Assembly: GCF_004123675.1 (NCBI RefSeq)
Contig: NZ_CP035420.1
Coordinates: forward strand, 1-64,000
Origin: Leisingera sp. NJS204
GTDB lineage: Bacteria > Pseudomonadota > Alphaproteobacteria > Rhodobacterales > Rhodobacteraceae
DNA: 64,000 bases
Direction: 5' to 3'
Below the pieces are notes generated by a model. That model saw only the letters and a program-made list of their open reading frames with translations, ran no database searches and was not told the DNA's origin. The translations under genes were made by a program, and so were the position numbers. This document shows positions 25,375-33,835 of the stretch, in pieces. Numbering within the stretch: position 1 is the stretch's first letter; every line of letters starts with the position of its first letter.

Positions 25375-27168
25375 ATGAAGATAAGACGGGTATTTGATGG
25401 TCAGCGGGGCGTGCTTGCCGCCATTTTCACGGCAAGCATTTTTGTAAACCTCCTTGTCCTGACAGCGCCGCTTTATATGCTGCAACTGTTTGCCCGGGTC
25501 ATGGCCTCGGGCAGCATTCCAACCTTGATTGCTTTGACCACCGGCGCAGCCATTGCGCTGGTGTTCTTTTTTCTCTTTGACATGATCCGCCAGCGCCTGG
25601 TGGCGCGGCTTGGCTCCCGGCTTGAGGCGCGGCTCAGCCCGCTGGTGCTGGACGGCATGATCAGCGGCCGGATGCCGCCTGCGCTGCGCACAGCTGAACC
25701 GATCCGCGACATTCAGGAGCTGCGCGGCTTTGTCACCAGCCCGGTGTTCCTGGCGCTCTTGGACGCGCCCTGGTCGGTGATTTTCCTGGCTCTGATCTTC
25801 ATGTTCAGCCCGATCCTGGGCCTGGTGGCGCTGACCGGTATCGCGCTGCTGTTCATTCTGGGCCTGCTCAGCGAAGTAATGGCCCGCAAACCCTTGGAGG
25901 AGGCCGGCAAACAGGCCTCTGAGACCAATGCCGCAGTGGGTGAGATGATGGCCAATGCCGGCCTCATCCATGCCATGGGCAAGACCGCGCCGCTGATCAA
26001 GCGCTGGCAGCTCAAGGCGTTCTCGGCGCTGGTGTTCAACACCTTGGCCACCGACCGGATGGCGCTGATGACCTCGCTGGCCAAGGCGGTGCGGATGGGG
26101 CTGCAGATCGCGGTTCTGGGCACCGGCGTGGTGCTGGTGATCAACAACCAGCTGACACCGGGGCTGATGATTGCCTCCTCGATCCTCTTGGGCCGTGCCG
26201 CAGCACCGGTGGAACAGTCGATTGCCGGCTGGCGCGGCTTTCTGAAGGCACGCAGCGCGCATGGGCGGCTGAACATGTTCCTCGCCCATCTGGGCGCCGC
26301 GCCGGAACGGCTGACCCTGCCCGAACCCGAAGGCCGGCTGTCGGTGGAAAACGCCACCGTGGTGTTGCCGGGGCGGCCCGATCCGCTGCTTTTGGACATC
26401 ACGCTGGAGCTGAAGCCGGGCCAGTCACTGGGCCTCATTGGCCCCTCGGGTGCCGGCAAGACCACATTGGCCCATGCGCTGGCAGGCTTGCAGCCGCTGG
26501 TGCGCGGCCATATCCGCATTGACGATGCCGCGCTCACCGATTGGGATCCGGCGCAGATCGGCCAGCATATCGGCTTCCTGCCGCAGCGGGTCGAGCTGTT
26601 CCAGGGCACGGTGGCGGAAAACATCGCCCTCCTCGACCCTGCGGCCAGGCCGTCGGATGTGGTGGCAGCGGCCAAGCTGGCGCAGGTGCACGGGATGATC
26701 CTGTCCCTGCCCGGCGGCTACAACGCCGAGGTCGGCCCGCGCGGCGAGTTCCTGTCGGCAGGCCAGCGCCAGCGCATCGGTCTTGCGCGCGCCTTTTTCG
26801 GCGACCGCAAGCTGATCATCCTGGATGAGCCGAACGCCAATCTCGACCCCGAGGGCGAAGAGGCGCTGGCCGCCGCCATTGAGGAAGCCTGCGCCCGCGG
26901 CGCCGCGGTGGTCGCGGTGACCCACCGGCTCAGCCTGCTGCGCCGGGTCAGCCATGCCGCACTGCTGCAAGAGGGCCGCATCGCCCGCTTCGGCGAGGCC
27001 CGTCATGTGATCGAGGCAGCAGCCCAGCCGCTGGCCCGCGCCCAGGCCGCCCAGGCCCAGGACGACCCTAAGATCGCCCCCTTCCGCCACCGCAACGCCC
27101 AAGACGGCCCGGAAAAGGGGGAAGACGGCCCGCAAAGTGGCCAGCAAAATAAAGGAACAAGCGCATGA
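25375..27168 (+). CDS. Type I secretion ABC transporter (PrtD/HlyB-type ATPase-permease)
   Basis: The 597-residue exporter has an N-terminal six-helix membrane domain (from IFTASIFVNLLVLTAPLYMLQL) and a C-terminal ATPase with Walker A GPSGAGKTT (about residue 360), signature LSAGQRQRIGLARA (about 460) and Walker B LIILDEPNAN. No C39 peptidase domain is present, as in PrtD-type exporters. ATG 25375 is preceded by GGGGGG. It overlaps the membrane-fusion gene as ATGA. It presumably exports the RTX protein just upstream; the outer-membrane TolC partner is not in the window. Confidence 0.9.
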   Translation: MKIRRVFDGQRGVLAAIFTASIFVNLLVLTAPLYMLQLFARVMASGSIPTLIALTTGAAIALVFFFLFDMIRQRLVARLGSRLEARLSPLVLDGMISGRMPPALRTAEPIRDIQELRGFVTSPVFLALLDAPWSVIFLALIFMFSPILGLVALTGIALLFILGLLSEVMARKPLEEAGKQASETNAAVGEMMANAGLIHAMGKTAPLIKRWQLKAFSALVFNTLATDRMALMTSLAKAVRMGLQIAVLGTGVVLVINNQLTPGLMIASSILLGRAAAPVEQSIAGWRGFLKARSAHGRLNMFLAHLGAAPERLTLPEPEGRLSVENATVVLPGRPDPLLLDITLELKPGQSLGLIGPSGAGKTTLAHALAGLQPLVRGHIRIDDAALTDWDPAQIGQHIGFLPQRVELFQGTVAENIALLDPAARPSDVVAAAKLAQVHGMILSLPGGYNAEVGPRGEFLSAGQRQRIGLARAFFGDRKLIILDEPNANLDPEGEEALAAAIEEACARGAAVVAVTHRLSLLRRVSHAALLQEGRIARFGEARHVIEAAAQPLARAQAAQAQDDPKIAPFRHRNAQDGPEKGEDGPQSGQQNKGTSA

Positions 27169-28583
27169 GCCTGGTGGAACATGAAGACCGCAGCCCGGCA
27201 CCGCAGCCCGGCAGCGGCGCTGCCCCAAGCGGGTTCCGCGACCTGATGCCGGCCGGCAGCCGCCAGGATGTGCCGCTGCCGCAGCGCCCGCCGACCCGGG
27301 TGCGGCGGCTGGTGCTGTGGATGGCGGTTTGCGGCTTCGGGCTGTTCGGCGGGCTGGTGTTCTGGGCCGCCAAGGCAGAGCTGACCAGCGCGGTGGTGGC
27401 CTCCGGCGCCTTCAACGTGGCCGGCGACCGGCTGGCGGTGCAGCATCTGGAGGGCGGCATTCTGCGCGAACTGAATGTGGCCGAGGGCACCCGGGTGGCC
27501 AAGGGCCAGGTGGTGGCCCGGCTTGACGGCCGCCGCATCCAGGCGCAGCTGGCGATCCTGAACGGCCAGCTGGCCAGCCTCTTGGCGCAGCAGGCGCGGC
27601 TGCAGGCGGAACGCGCAGGCCGTGATATGCTGCAGCCGGGACCGGAGCTGGCCCGGCTCACCGCCCAGGCGCCGGAACTGGCGCAGCTGGTGGCGCTGCA
27701 GCAGGATCTGCTCACCTCCAACCGGGCGCTGTACCAGGGCCAGATGGACATCCTTGCGGGCCGCGTCAGCCAGCTTGAGGATCAGCTGGGGGGCCGCGAT
27801 GCCCGCATCCGCGCCACCGAAGAACAGCTGGCGCTGGTGCAGGGCGAGCTGGCCGATCTGACTGCGCTGTTTGAAAAAGGCCTGGTGCCGAAGACCCGCA
27901 TCGGCCAGCGGCAGATGCAGCAAAGCGGCCTTCTGGGCACCCTTGGCGCGCTGGAAAGCGACCGCGGCAATGTTCTGGAGCGGATCGGCGAGACCGAAGA
28001 GCGGCGGCTGCAGGCCGGGCGCGACCGGACCGCGCGGCTGGCGGCGCAAAGCCAGGACGTGCAGGAGCAGCTGCTGGACCTGCGCCAGCGCCTGGACGCC
28101 GCAAGGGACGTGGCCGAGCGCCAGATCATCCGCGCGCCGCGCGATGGCCGGGTGGTGGGGCTTTCCATCAACACCCTGGGCCAGGTGGTTGATCCCGGCC
28201 AGACCATCCTGGAGCTGATGCCCGAGGATGCCGGCCTCCTGGTGGAAACCCGGGTGGCGGTGGCGGATATCGACGAGGTCTCGATGGGCAGCCAGGCACG
28301 GGTGCAATTGACCGCCTACAGCTTCCGCAGCACGCCGCCGGTCAGCGGCGAAGTGGTCATGGTGGCGGCGGGCAGCAGCACCGACCGGGCCACTGGCGAA
28401 TCCTACTACCCGGTGCATATCCGCATTGCCGAGGCGGATCTGGCCGCCCTGCCCAATGTGAAGGCCCTGCCCGGCATGCCGGCCCAGGCGATGATCGAAA
28501 CCGGCCGCCAGACGCTGGCCGATTACCTGATCAGCCCGGTGCTCTCCAGCATGTCGCAGGCCTTGAAAGAAGGCAGCGGCTAG
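27165..28583 (+). CDS. Type I secretion membrane fusion protein (HlyD/PrtE family)
   Basis: The 472-residue periplasmic adaptor has a short cytoplasmic N-terminus, one membrane helix (LVLWMAVCGFGLFGGLVFW), a lipoyl/barrel-sandwich half (LEGGILRELNVAEGTRVAKGQVVARLDG), long coiled coils (about residues 120-330) and a C-terminal barrel (IRAPRDGRVVGLSINTLGQVVDPGQTILELMP). It bridges the ABC exporter and an outer-membrane channel. The start overlaps the ABC stop (ATGA). Confidence 0.9.
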   Translation: MSLVEHEDRSPAPQPGSGAAPSGFRDLMPAGSRQDVPLPQRPPTRVRRLVLWMAVCGFGLFGGLVFWAAKAELTSAVVASGAFNVAGDRLAVQHLEGGILRELNVAEGTRVAKGQVVARLDGRRIQAQLAILNGQLASLLAQQARLQAERAGRDMLQPGPELARLTAQAPELAQLVALQQDLLTSNRALYQGQMDILAGRVSQLEDQLGGRDARIRATEEQLALVQGELADLTALFEKGLVPKTRIGQRQMQQSGLLGTLGALESDRGNVLERIGETEERRLQAGRDRTARLAAQSQDVQEQLLDLRQRLDAARDVAERQIIRAPRDGRVVGLSINTLGQVVDPGQTILELMPEDAGLLVETRVAVADIDEVSMGSQARVQLTAYSFRSTPPVSGEVVMVAAGSSTDRATGESYYPVHIRIAEADLAALPNVKALPGMPAQAMIETGRQTLADYLISPVLSSMSQALKEGSG

Positions 28584-28640
28584 CGCCGCGCCGCAAGAAC
28601 GGAAGGCCGCGGCCCCGGGGGGAGGCCCGCAGCCTGTCCG

Positions 28641-28672
28641 GGCCCGCTTCAGCCGCCAAGGCTGAGGCGGGC
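28641..28672 (+). terminator. Terminator hairpin of the RTX export operon
   Basis: GGCCCGCTTCAGC pairs with GCTGAGGCGGGCC around a 6-7-base loop, about 60 bases after the membrane-fusion stop, followed by TGTTAATGTTT. The rest of 28584-28922 (about 340 bases) holds no other clear feature apart from the AAGGAG site of the next gene. Confidence 0.65.
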
Positions 28673-28922
28673 CTGTTAATGTTTGCCGCCTGCCCCGTTT
28701 CTTCCTGCCCCGGCTCTTCATGCTCCGGCCCCGGTTCCCGGCGCCGCGCTCTGCGGCCTCCCCCGGACAGATACCCTGACCCATGGGGGCCGGGGATACC
28801 CCTCCGCACCCCGCGCCTATCCTTTGGTGCAGCCGGCAACCGGCTCCCCCCATGCTAGAAAAGGGTCAACGCAAACACGCACCGCCCCGGCCCCCCCGGA
28901 CGCACCGCAAGGAGACAAGCCC

Positions 28923-29141
28923 ATGACCCTGATCAGCACCCTCACCGGCCTCATCGCAAGCCTGGCAGCCGTGGCCGCAGGTTTCCTCCTGGGTCTGCCG
29001 CTGCTGATCCTGGCCATTCTCTACCCGGTGGCCGGCGTGATGGGCTGCATCGCCAGCCAATGGGCGCTGGAACAGCGCGAGCGCCTGGCAGCCGCCGGCC
29101 CGCAGCTGTCCTATTACAGCCCCCAGGCCTACTTCGGATAA
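28923..29141 (+). CDS. Small two-helix membrane protein, unknown
   Basis: A 72-residue protein with AAGGAG 8 bases before its ATG. Two hydrophobic segments (LTGLIASLAAVAAGFLLGL and LILAILYPVAGVMGCIASQWAL) are followed by a polar tail ending in QLSYYSPQAYFG. I do not recognise a family. It stands alone between the type I secretion operon and the replication module, with its own ribosome-binding site. Confidence 0.6.
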   Translation: MTLISTLTGLIASLAAVAAGFLLGLPLLILAILYPVAGVMGCIASQWALEQRERLAAAGPQLSYYSPQAYFG

Positions 29142-29343
29142 CCCGCGCGCCCCGATGCACCGTCCCGGCCGGACCCGCCCTCCCCCCGGGCGGGACCCGG
29201 TTGGGACCGGCCTGCCGCTCCCCCGGTTTCAGGTTTCCCCTCCCCCTCCTCCGCTGAGGCCCGGAACCGGGGGTCGCGCTGCCGCAGTTTTTGCAAGCCC
29301 GCATCCCGCAAACACCCCGCCGGAAATAAGACCGATCCGGACA

Positions 29344-29367
29344 AAATGTTTCGCGCGCGAAACATTT
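29344..29367. promoter_or_regulatory. parS-like centromere site 1
   Basis: A 24-bp perfect palindrome whose core TGTTTCGCGCGCGAAACA (29347-29364) resembles the canonical ParB site TGTTTCACGTGAAACA with a different centre. The same core occurs at two other places around parAB. Confidence 0.75.
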
Positions 29368-29438
29368 GGTCAATCATGCTGACCTATATGATAGCGGCAT
29401 ATTCCGCCTTTCCACGGAAAGGCGAAGGCCTGCGGCGC

Positions 29439-29509
29439 GGGTATTGAAGACCAGAAAGAAGCGGCAGGGACAGCAAAGCCGGCCTGCTTCTTTCTGGTTC
29501 CAAATACCC
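29439..29509 (-). terminator. Long inverted repeat at the end of rep
   Basis: GGGTATT and CCAGAAAGAAGC on the left pair with GCTTCTTTCTGG and AATACCC on the right around about 23 bases. It lies 34 bases past the rep stop and probably ends the rep transcript. A homologous structure is found at 35401-35471. Confidence 0.6.
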
Positions 29510-29542
29510 GGATTCCCCGGCAGCTCCGGGGCGCGGCAGCGG

Positions 29543-30550
29543 CTACTGCGCGGCGCGTTTGCGGACCCAGCCCAGAAACGCCGCATCCGGCACACGCAGA
29601 CGCGGCGCGCCGGAACGCAGCCACATGGCGCGCCACTCGGCCTCCAGCGCATAGGCGTCGGCGCCGGGGATCAGCGCGCGCGCCTCCTCCAGCGTCTGCG
29701 GCTTCAGGCTGGGCGCGTTCAGCACCGCCTCGGTCACCGCCCCCTTCTGGGAGAAACGGATCAAATCGCCCTCCAGCTCCTCCAGCGCGTAATCCGGCAA
29801 GGGCTGGGCCGTGATCATGTCGCGGATCATCTTGCGGAACACCCGGCGCGGTGACGCCGACCCGGATTTCTTCAGAAGCGTCTCCACCGAAACCTGCCAG
29901 CTGTTCTGGCGGCCGCAATGCTTGCGCGCCAGCTCATAGATCCGCCGCTCCAGGGGTTTGCGGAGGCGGAAATAATCGCGGCTCAGCGTCAGCACCGATT
30001 TCGACAGGACCGCCCGGTACAGCCAGTCGCTGAGCGTCACCGCCACGCTGACCATCTTGCCGCCGCGCGCTTTGCGGACAATCTCCCATTTCTCAATCAG
30101 GCCAAAGCCCGTCGTGACCTCCTGGCCGCCGGTGACGATATTGGTGGTGATGCGGGTGCCCGCCAGCCGTTCAAACGCCTCGCGCAAGCGCCGGTAGGCG
30201 TCACCGCTGGTTTCACGGTTGGTGGCAATCAGCAGGTCGTGCGCTTTCAGATGCAAGGTCCGGCTCACCTGGCGGCCGGCATTCAGCGCCGCCATCAGCT
30301 GGCTGATGCAGAAGATCAGAATGTCCTTGTCGTGGATTGTCGCCAGCCCTTTGACCGAAGGCACCACGGTGATCTCGGCGCCATTGTGCTGGTAGTTCAG
30401 AATGCGCCGGTCCGGCCTGGTGCCCAGCGAGAACAGCGGATGCTCCATCGACGCCAGATCGTTTTTGGGGATCGCCCCGAAGATATCGCAAAGGAAAAAA
30501 TCCCCCTGCCCCTCTGGCGGAATCCCCGCCGCTGTCAGCTCTGCTGCCAT
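29543..30550 (-). CDS. repA: Plasmid replication initiator, RepA type (RPA family)
   Basis: A 335-residue initiator typical of alphaproteobacterial RepA plasmids. Tandem winged-helix-type stretches include LLIATNRETSGDAYRRLREAFERLAG and LRKPLERRIYELARKHCGRQNSWQVSVETLLKKSGSASPRRVFRKMIRDM. The N-terminal segment FFLCDIFGAIPKNDLASMEHPLFSL is the family's start. It would bind the iterons next to its gene and load the replisome. It is transcribed away from the origin and divergent from parA-parB. A RepC (RepABC) origin is excluded, because rep is on the opposite strand to parAB and lacks RepC similarity. Confidence 0.88.
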   Translation of the reverse strand: MAAELTAAGIPPEGQGDFFLCDIFGAIPKNDLASMEHPLFSLGTRPDRRILNYQHNGAEITVVPSVKGLATIHDKDILIFCISQLMAALNAGRQVSRTLHLKAHDLLIATNRETSGDAYRRLREAFERLAGTRITTNIVTGGQEVTTGFGLIEKWEIVRKARGGKMVSVAVTLSDWLYRAVLSKSVLTLSRDYFRLRKPLERRIYELARKHCGRQNSWQVSVETLLKKSGSASPRRVFRKMIRDMITAQPLPDYALEELEGDLIRFSQKGAVTEAVLNAPSLKPQTLEEARALIPGADAYALEAEWRAMWLRSGAPRLRVPDAAFLGWVRKRAAQ

Positions 30551-31031
30551 CTGCCTGCCCGTAATCTGCTCTGCCGGCCGCCGGATTTCTGCGAATCCTG
30601 TGCGGCTGTTTTATCGTGGTTTTGATTACGCTCACCCTAGGGTTATCCACAAGCCGCGGCAACGGGGGTTCGGAATCGCATTGTCGGGGGTTCGGAGTCG
30701 TTTGATCGGGGTTTCAGAGTCGCTGCCCCGAAAAAAACCTCCCCGATCGCCAATGAAAAAAGGGCTTTGCGCAGCTGCCTGCCTGCCTATAACTAATAAA
30801 TAACTCATAATTAACAGGGCAGATTTTTTTGACAGCCCTGAACAGCCGCCGCTGAACCCGCTGCAACTATTGAATTTACTTAGAAAAATCAGGGGAGATG
30901 CGCATTCTGCTTCCATGTGCGGTGTTTTCTAGTATCCTGTCAAAAAGGCAGCACATCAGGCTGCAGGGCAGCAAACAGCAGCATTCCACACCGGCAGGGC
31001 CGCAAGGCCCGCACACAGCAGGCAGATCCTC
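30551..31031. other. Origin of replication (iterons, DnaA box, AT-rich stretch)
   Basis: A gene-free 480-base region between divergent rep and parA. It holds a perfect DnaA box TTATCCACA at 30643-30651, three 22-bp iterons (30664, 30686, 30708) and an AT-rich stretch near 30790-30845. This is the layout of an iteron origin. Confidence 0.8.
30664..30729. repeat. Three 22-bp iterons
   Basis: Units start at 30664, 30686 and 30708 with exact 22-base spacing. The shared part is GGGGGTTCGGAGTCG; the third copy is the most diverged (GGGGTTTCAGAGTCG). A two-turn period fits initiator binding on one face of the helix. Confidence 0.8.
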
Positions 31032-32456
31032 ATGGCGCGAGATATCCACAGGAAAGACCTTCCCCGGGCAAGCAGCAGCCTGCCCCCCTATTTCAGCATT
31101 GATCCCGATGCCGCCCTGGCGGATCTTGATGCCCCGGCCAGCACCGCAGGCTTTGCCGAGATCGCTGCCGCCTGCGCCCAAGGCCGCGCCGATCTGGCCA
31201 GCCGCGGCATGAACGAGGAGGGGCGCAAAGAGCTGCGTCTGTTCTCGACCTGGGAAATCACCCGCTATCTGATCCCGGTCGCCCAGGCCCATTTCCGCCG
31301 GGTGCTGAAAGCCAACCCCGATCTGCCCCAAGGCCGCTCGGAGACCGAAGGCGGCGCCAAGTGGTTCACCCTGGATGAGGTGCTGCGCTTGCGCGCCCAT
31401 TTCGGCAGCCAGGGATCAAAAGCCAAGGAATACATCCCCTACCGCCCCGAAGGGCTGCCCGCCAAAATGGTCGCGGTGGCGAACTTCAAAGGCGGCGTCG
31501 GCAAGACATCCACCGCGGCGCATCTGGCGATGTCGGCCGCACTCGACGGCTACAAGGTGCTGGTGATTGATCTGGACAGCCAGGGTTCGATGACCTCGAT
31601 CTTCGGCGGCCGGGTTGAGGATGAATGGCAGACCGCCTTCCCGCTGCTGGCGCGCCATTACGGCGAGCATCTGCGCATGGAGAACCAGCGCCGCCTGGAT
31701 CGCGGCGATGCCCCCCAGCCGCTGGACGAAGCGCTGGATGCGGCGATGGAGATGACCGCTGGGGACGTGATCCAGGACACCCACTGGCCGAACATTGACC
31801 TCATTGGCGCGCAGCTCAATCTGTATTGGGCGGAATTCCAGATCCCGGTCTGGCGGATGGCGGCGCGCAGCTGGAAGCTGTGGGATGCGCTGACCGAACG
31901 GCTGGAGGCGGACGGGGTGCTGGAGCAATACGATGTGATCTTCATCGATACGCCGCCGGCGCTTGGCTACCTTACCATCAACGGGCTGTCGGCGGCGGAC
32001 ATCCTCTTGGTGCCGATGGGGGCGTCGTTCCTGGAATTCGATTCCACCGGCCGCTTTTTTGACATGCTGCATTCCACCTTTGCCTCGATCGAGGAGGGCG
32101 AGAACCTGGCGGCCCGCGCGCTTGGCAGGCCGGGCCTCAGCTTTGAATGGGATGCGGTGCGCACCGTGATCACCCGCTACGACAGCGCCCAGCAGGGCGA
32201 GCTGGCGGCCCTGATGCAGGCCTATATGGGCCGGGTGCTGTCCCCGCATAAGCAGGATTACACCGCGCTGATCGGTCAAGCGGGTGAGCAGGTCAGCGGC
32301 ATCTACGAGGCCGACTACCGCGACTTCAACCGCGAGACCTATGCACGCGGGCGCGAAACCTTCGATGAAACTTATGCCGCCTTCAAGAAGCTCCTGATCG
32401 GGGTCTGGCGGCGCGAGGCGTTGCAGGAACAGCAGGATCAGCGCGCGGCGGGCTAA
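31032..32456 (+). CDS. parA: Plasmid partition ATPase ParA (type Ia)
   Basis: A 474-residue deviant-Walker ATPase that moves the plasmid. The long N-terminal extension (about 140 residues, with a helix-turn-helix-like FTLDEVLRLRAHFG) marks type Ia ParA, which also represses its own operon. Walker A KGGVGKTS is at 153-160, A' VIDLDSQGS follows, and Walker B is IFIDTPP (about 303). It lies 65 bases upstream of parB on the same strand. Confidence 0.93.
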   Translation: MARDIHRKDLPRASSSLPPYFSIDPDAALADLDAPASTAGFAEIAAACAQGRADLASRGMNEEGRKELRLFSTWEITRYLIPVAQAHFRRVLKANPDLPQGRSETEGGAKWFTLDEVLRLRAHFGSQGSKAKEYIPYRPEGLPAKMVAVANFKGGVGKTSTAAHLAMSAALDGYKVLVIDLDSQGSMTSIFGGRVEDEWQTAFPLLARHYGEHLRMENQRRLDRGDAPQPLDEALDAAMEMTAGDVIQDTHWPNIDLIGAQLNLYWAEFQIPVWRMAARSWKLWDALTERLEADGVLEQYDVIFIDTPPALGYLTINGLSAADILLVPMGASFLEFDSTGRFFDMLHSTFASIEEGENLAARALGRPGLSFEWDAVRTVITRYDSAQQGELAALMQAYMGRVLSPHKQDYTALIGQAGEQVSGIYEADYRDFNRETYARGRETFDETYAAFKKLLIGVWRREALQEQQDQRAAG

Positions 32457-32521
32457 GGCCCTAACAAGGACTTTCCGGCAGGATAGCAGCCCGGAGACAA
32501 GAAGACAGGTCAGGACAGAAC

Positions 32522-33661
32522 ATGGCAAAACGCAAACGGCTTTCCCCGGCGCAGACCGGTTACCTGACGGCGGCGCCTGCGGGCAAACCGGCGCTTGGCA
32601 CCGCGTCCAGTGTGGGGGCGGCGCCGATTGCCCAGGTCGCCTCGGATGCCTCGGCCCAGGCGGCGCTGCAGGAGCTGTCCGGGGTTCTGGAAACGGCGCG
32701 TGCCAAGGGGCTGATGATCGAAGAGCTGCCGCTGGCGGCGATTGATGAGAACCACCTGGTGCGCGACCGGATTGAGCAGGACGAGGAAGAGCTGCAGGCG
32801 TTGATGGCATCGCTGCGGGCCCGCGGCCAGCAGACCCCGGCGGAAGTGGTGCCGCTGGAGGATACCTTCGGCGGCCGCACCCACGGTCTGATCTCCGGCT
32901 GGCGCCGCCTGACGGCCCTGCGCAGACTCTATGAAGAAACATCAGACCCTAAGTTTGCCACGATCAAGGCGCTGGTGATCAAGCCCGGCAGCGCCGAAGC
33001 CTCTTATGTGGCGATGGTCGAAGAAAACGAGATCCGGGTGAACCTCTCCCATTATGAGCGCGCCCGCATCGCCGTGCGCGCCTGCAAGGAGGGTGTCTTC
33101 ACCCGCCGCAAATACGCGCTGCAGGCGCTGTTCGGCAATGCCACCCGCACCAAACGCTCCAAGATCGGCAGCTTTGTCACCCTGGTCGAAGCACTCGATG
33201 CGGTGCTGTTCTACCCCACCGCCATCAGCGAAAAGCTGGGCCTGGCGCTGGTGCGCGCGATCGAGGCGGACGAAGGCTTTGCCGCCCGCGCCACCCAGGC
33301 GCTGCAGGCCGCGGACCGCTCCAGCCCCGAGGCAGAGCTGGACGTGCTGATGCGTCTTGCGGAAGGGGATGCGCCGGCGCAAACGCCCTTGTTAGACACT
33401 GATACCTCCCCTGCCCCGGCCTATGAAACCCCGCCCGCCCCATCCGCGCCTGAGGCGCCGGTGCCGCCGCTGGTCAGCCGCCCGCGGGTGCGCGGGGCTT
33501 ATGATTGGGACGCCGCCCAGCCCGGCGAGCGGATTTCCCTGCCCGCGCCCAAAGGGGTGACCCTGGGCTATACTCCTAGCGAACAGAAGATTGAGATCAG
33601 CGGGTCCGGCGTCAACGCTGCCCTGGCCGAGGCACTGCAGGCCTGGCTGAAAAAACTCTGA
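32522..33661 (+). CDS. parB: Partition protein ParB
   Basis: The 379-residue protein has the N-terminal ParB/sulfiredoxin-type CTPase domain (LPLAAIDENHLVRDRIEQDEEELQALMASLRARGQQTPAEVVPL ... GLISGWRRLTALRRL, with the box II ENEIRVNLSHYERARIA). A helical DNA-binding domain, a Pro-rich linker (about 285-320) and a short C-terminal domain follow. AGGACAG lies ahead of ATG 32522. It should load on the parS-like palindromes, of which one is 130 bases downstream of the gene. Confidence 0.92.
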   Translation: MAKRKRLSPAQTGYLTAAPAGKPALGTASSVGAAPIAQVASDASAQAALQELSGVLETARAKGLMIEELPLAAIDENHLVRDRIEQDEEELQALMASLRARGQQTPAEVVPLEDTFGGRTHGLISGWRRLTALRRLYEETSDPKFATIKALVIKPGSAEASYVAMVEENEIRVNLSHYERARIAVRACKEGVFTRRKYALQALFGNATRTKRSKIGSFVTLVEALDAVLFYPTAISEKLGLALVRAIEADEGFAARATQALQAADRSSPEAELDVLMRLAEGDAPAQTPLLDTDTSPAPAYETPPAPSAPEAPVPPLVSRPRVRGAYDWDAAQPGERISLPAPKGVTLGYTPSEQKIEISGSGVNAALAEALQAWLKKL

Positions 33662-33710
33662 TCAGAGTCTGCAGCCTCTTCTTCTTTGCTAAAATACTCG
33701 CTCCGCAGGC

Positions 33711-33740
33711 AAAGGGCTTTTCTTCGGAAAGTCCCTTTTT
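33711..33740 (+). terminator. parB terminator
   Basis: AAAGGGCTTTTC and GAAAGTCCCTTTTT form a stem around a TTCG tetraloop with a T-rich end, 50 bases after parB. Confidence 0.8.
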
Positions 33741-33790
33741 AGTCTCTAATATTTGCTGGTCCCGGTGAGTCTTTTTAGGTCAGCACGGTT

Positions 33791-33822
33791 GACCAAATGT
33801 TTCGCGCGCGAAACATTTGGTC
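33791..33822. promoter_or_regulatory. parS-like centromere site 2 (inverted relative to 1 and 3)
   Basis: A 32-bp perfect palindrome with core TGTTTCGCGCGCGAAACA (33798-33815). Its flanks (TAGGTCAGCA on the left, CGGACCTA on the right) match those of sites 1 and 3 only when read in reverse, so the whole element of about 60 bases is inverted here. Confidence 0.8.
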
Positions 33823-33835
33823 CGAACCGGACCTA

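Larger units (their letters stand above)
29331..29542. repeat. Long direct repeat, left copy (with parS-like site and hairpins)
   Basis: About 212 bases matching 35292-35505 over most of their length by eye. In order it contains the parS-like palindrome, a short hairpin (29405-29424, CGCCTTTCC/GGAAAGGCG), a long inverted repeat (29439-29509) and a GGGGCGCGGCA motif. It ends at the rep stop codon. Confidence 0.75.

Noticed and set aside
30664-30729. Possible CRISPR array at the iterons
   Set aside because: Contiguous 22-bp repeats without unique spacers and with no cas genes; they fit origin iterons better.
29543-33661. RepABC replicon
   Set aside because: In RepABC the initiator is cotranscribed after repA-repB. 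Here the initiator is divergent, of RPA type, with iterons in between.
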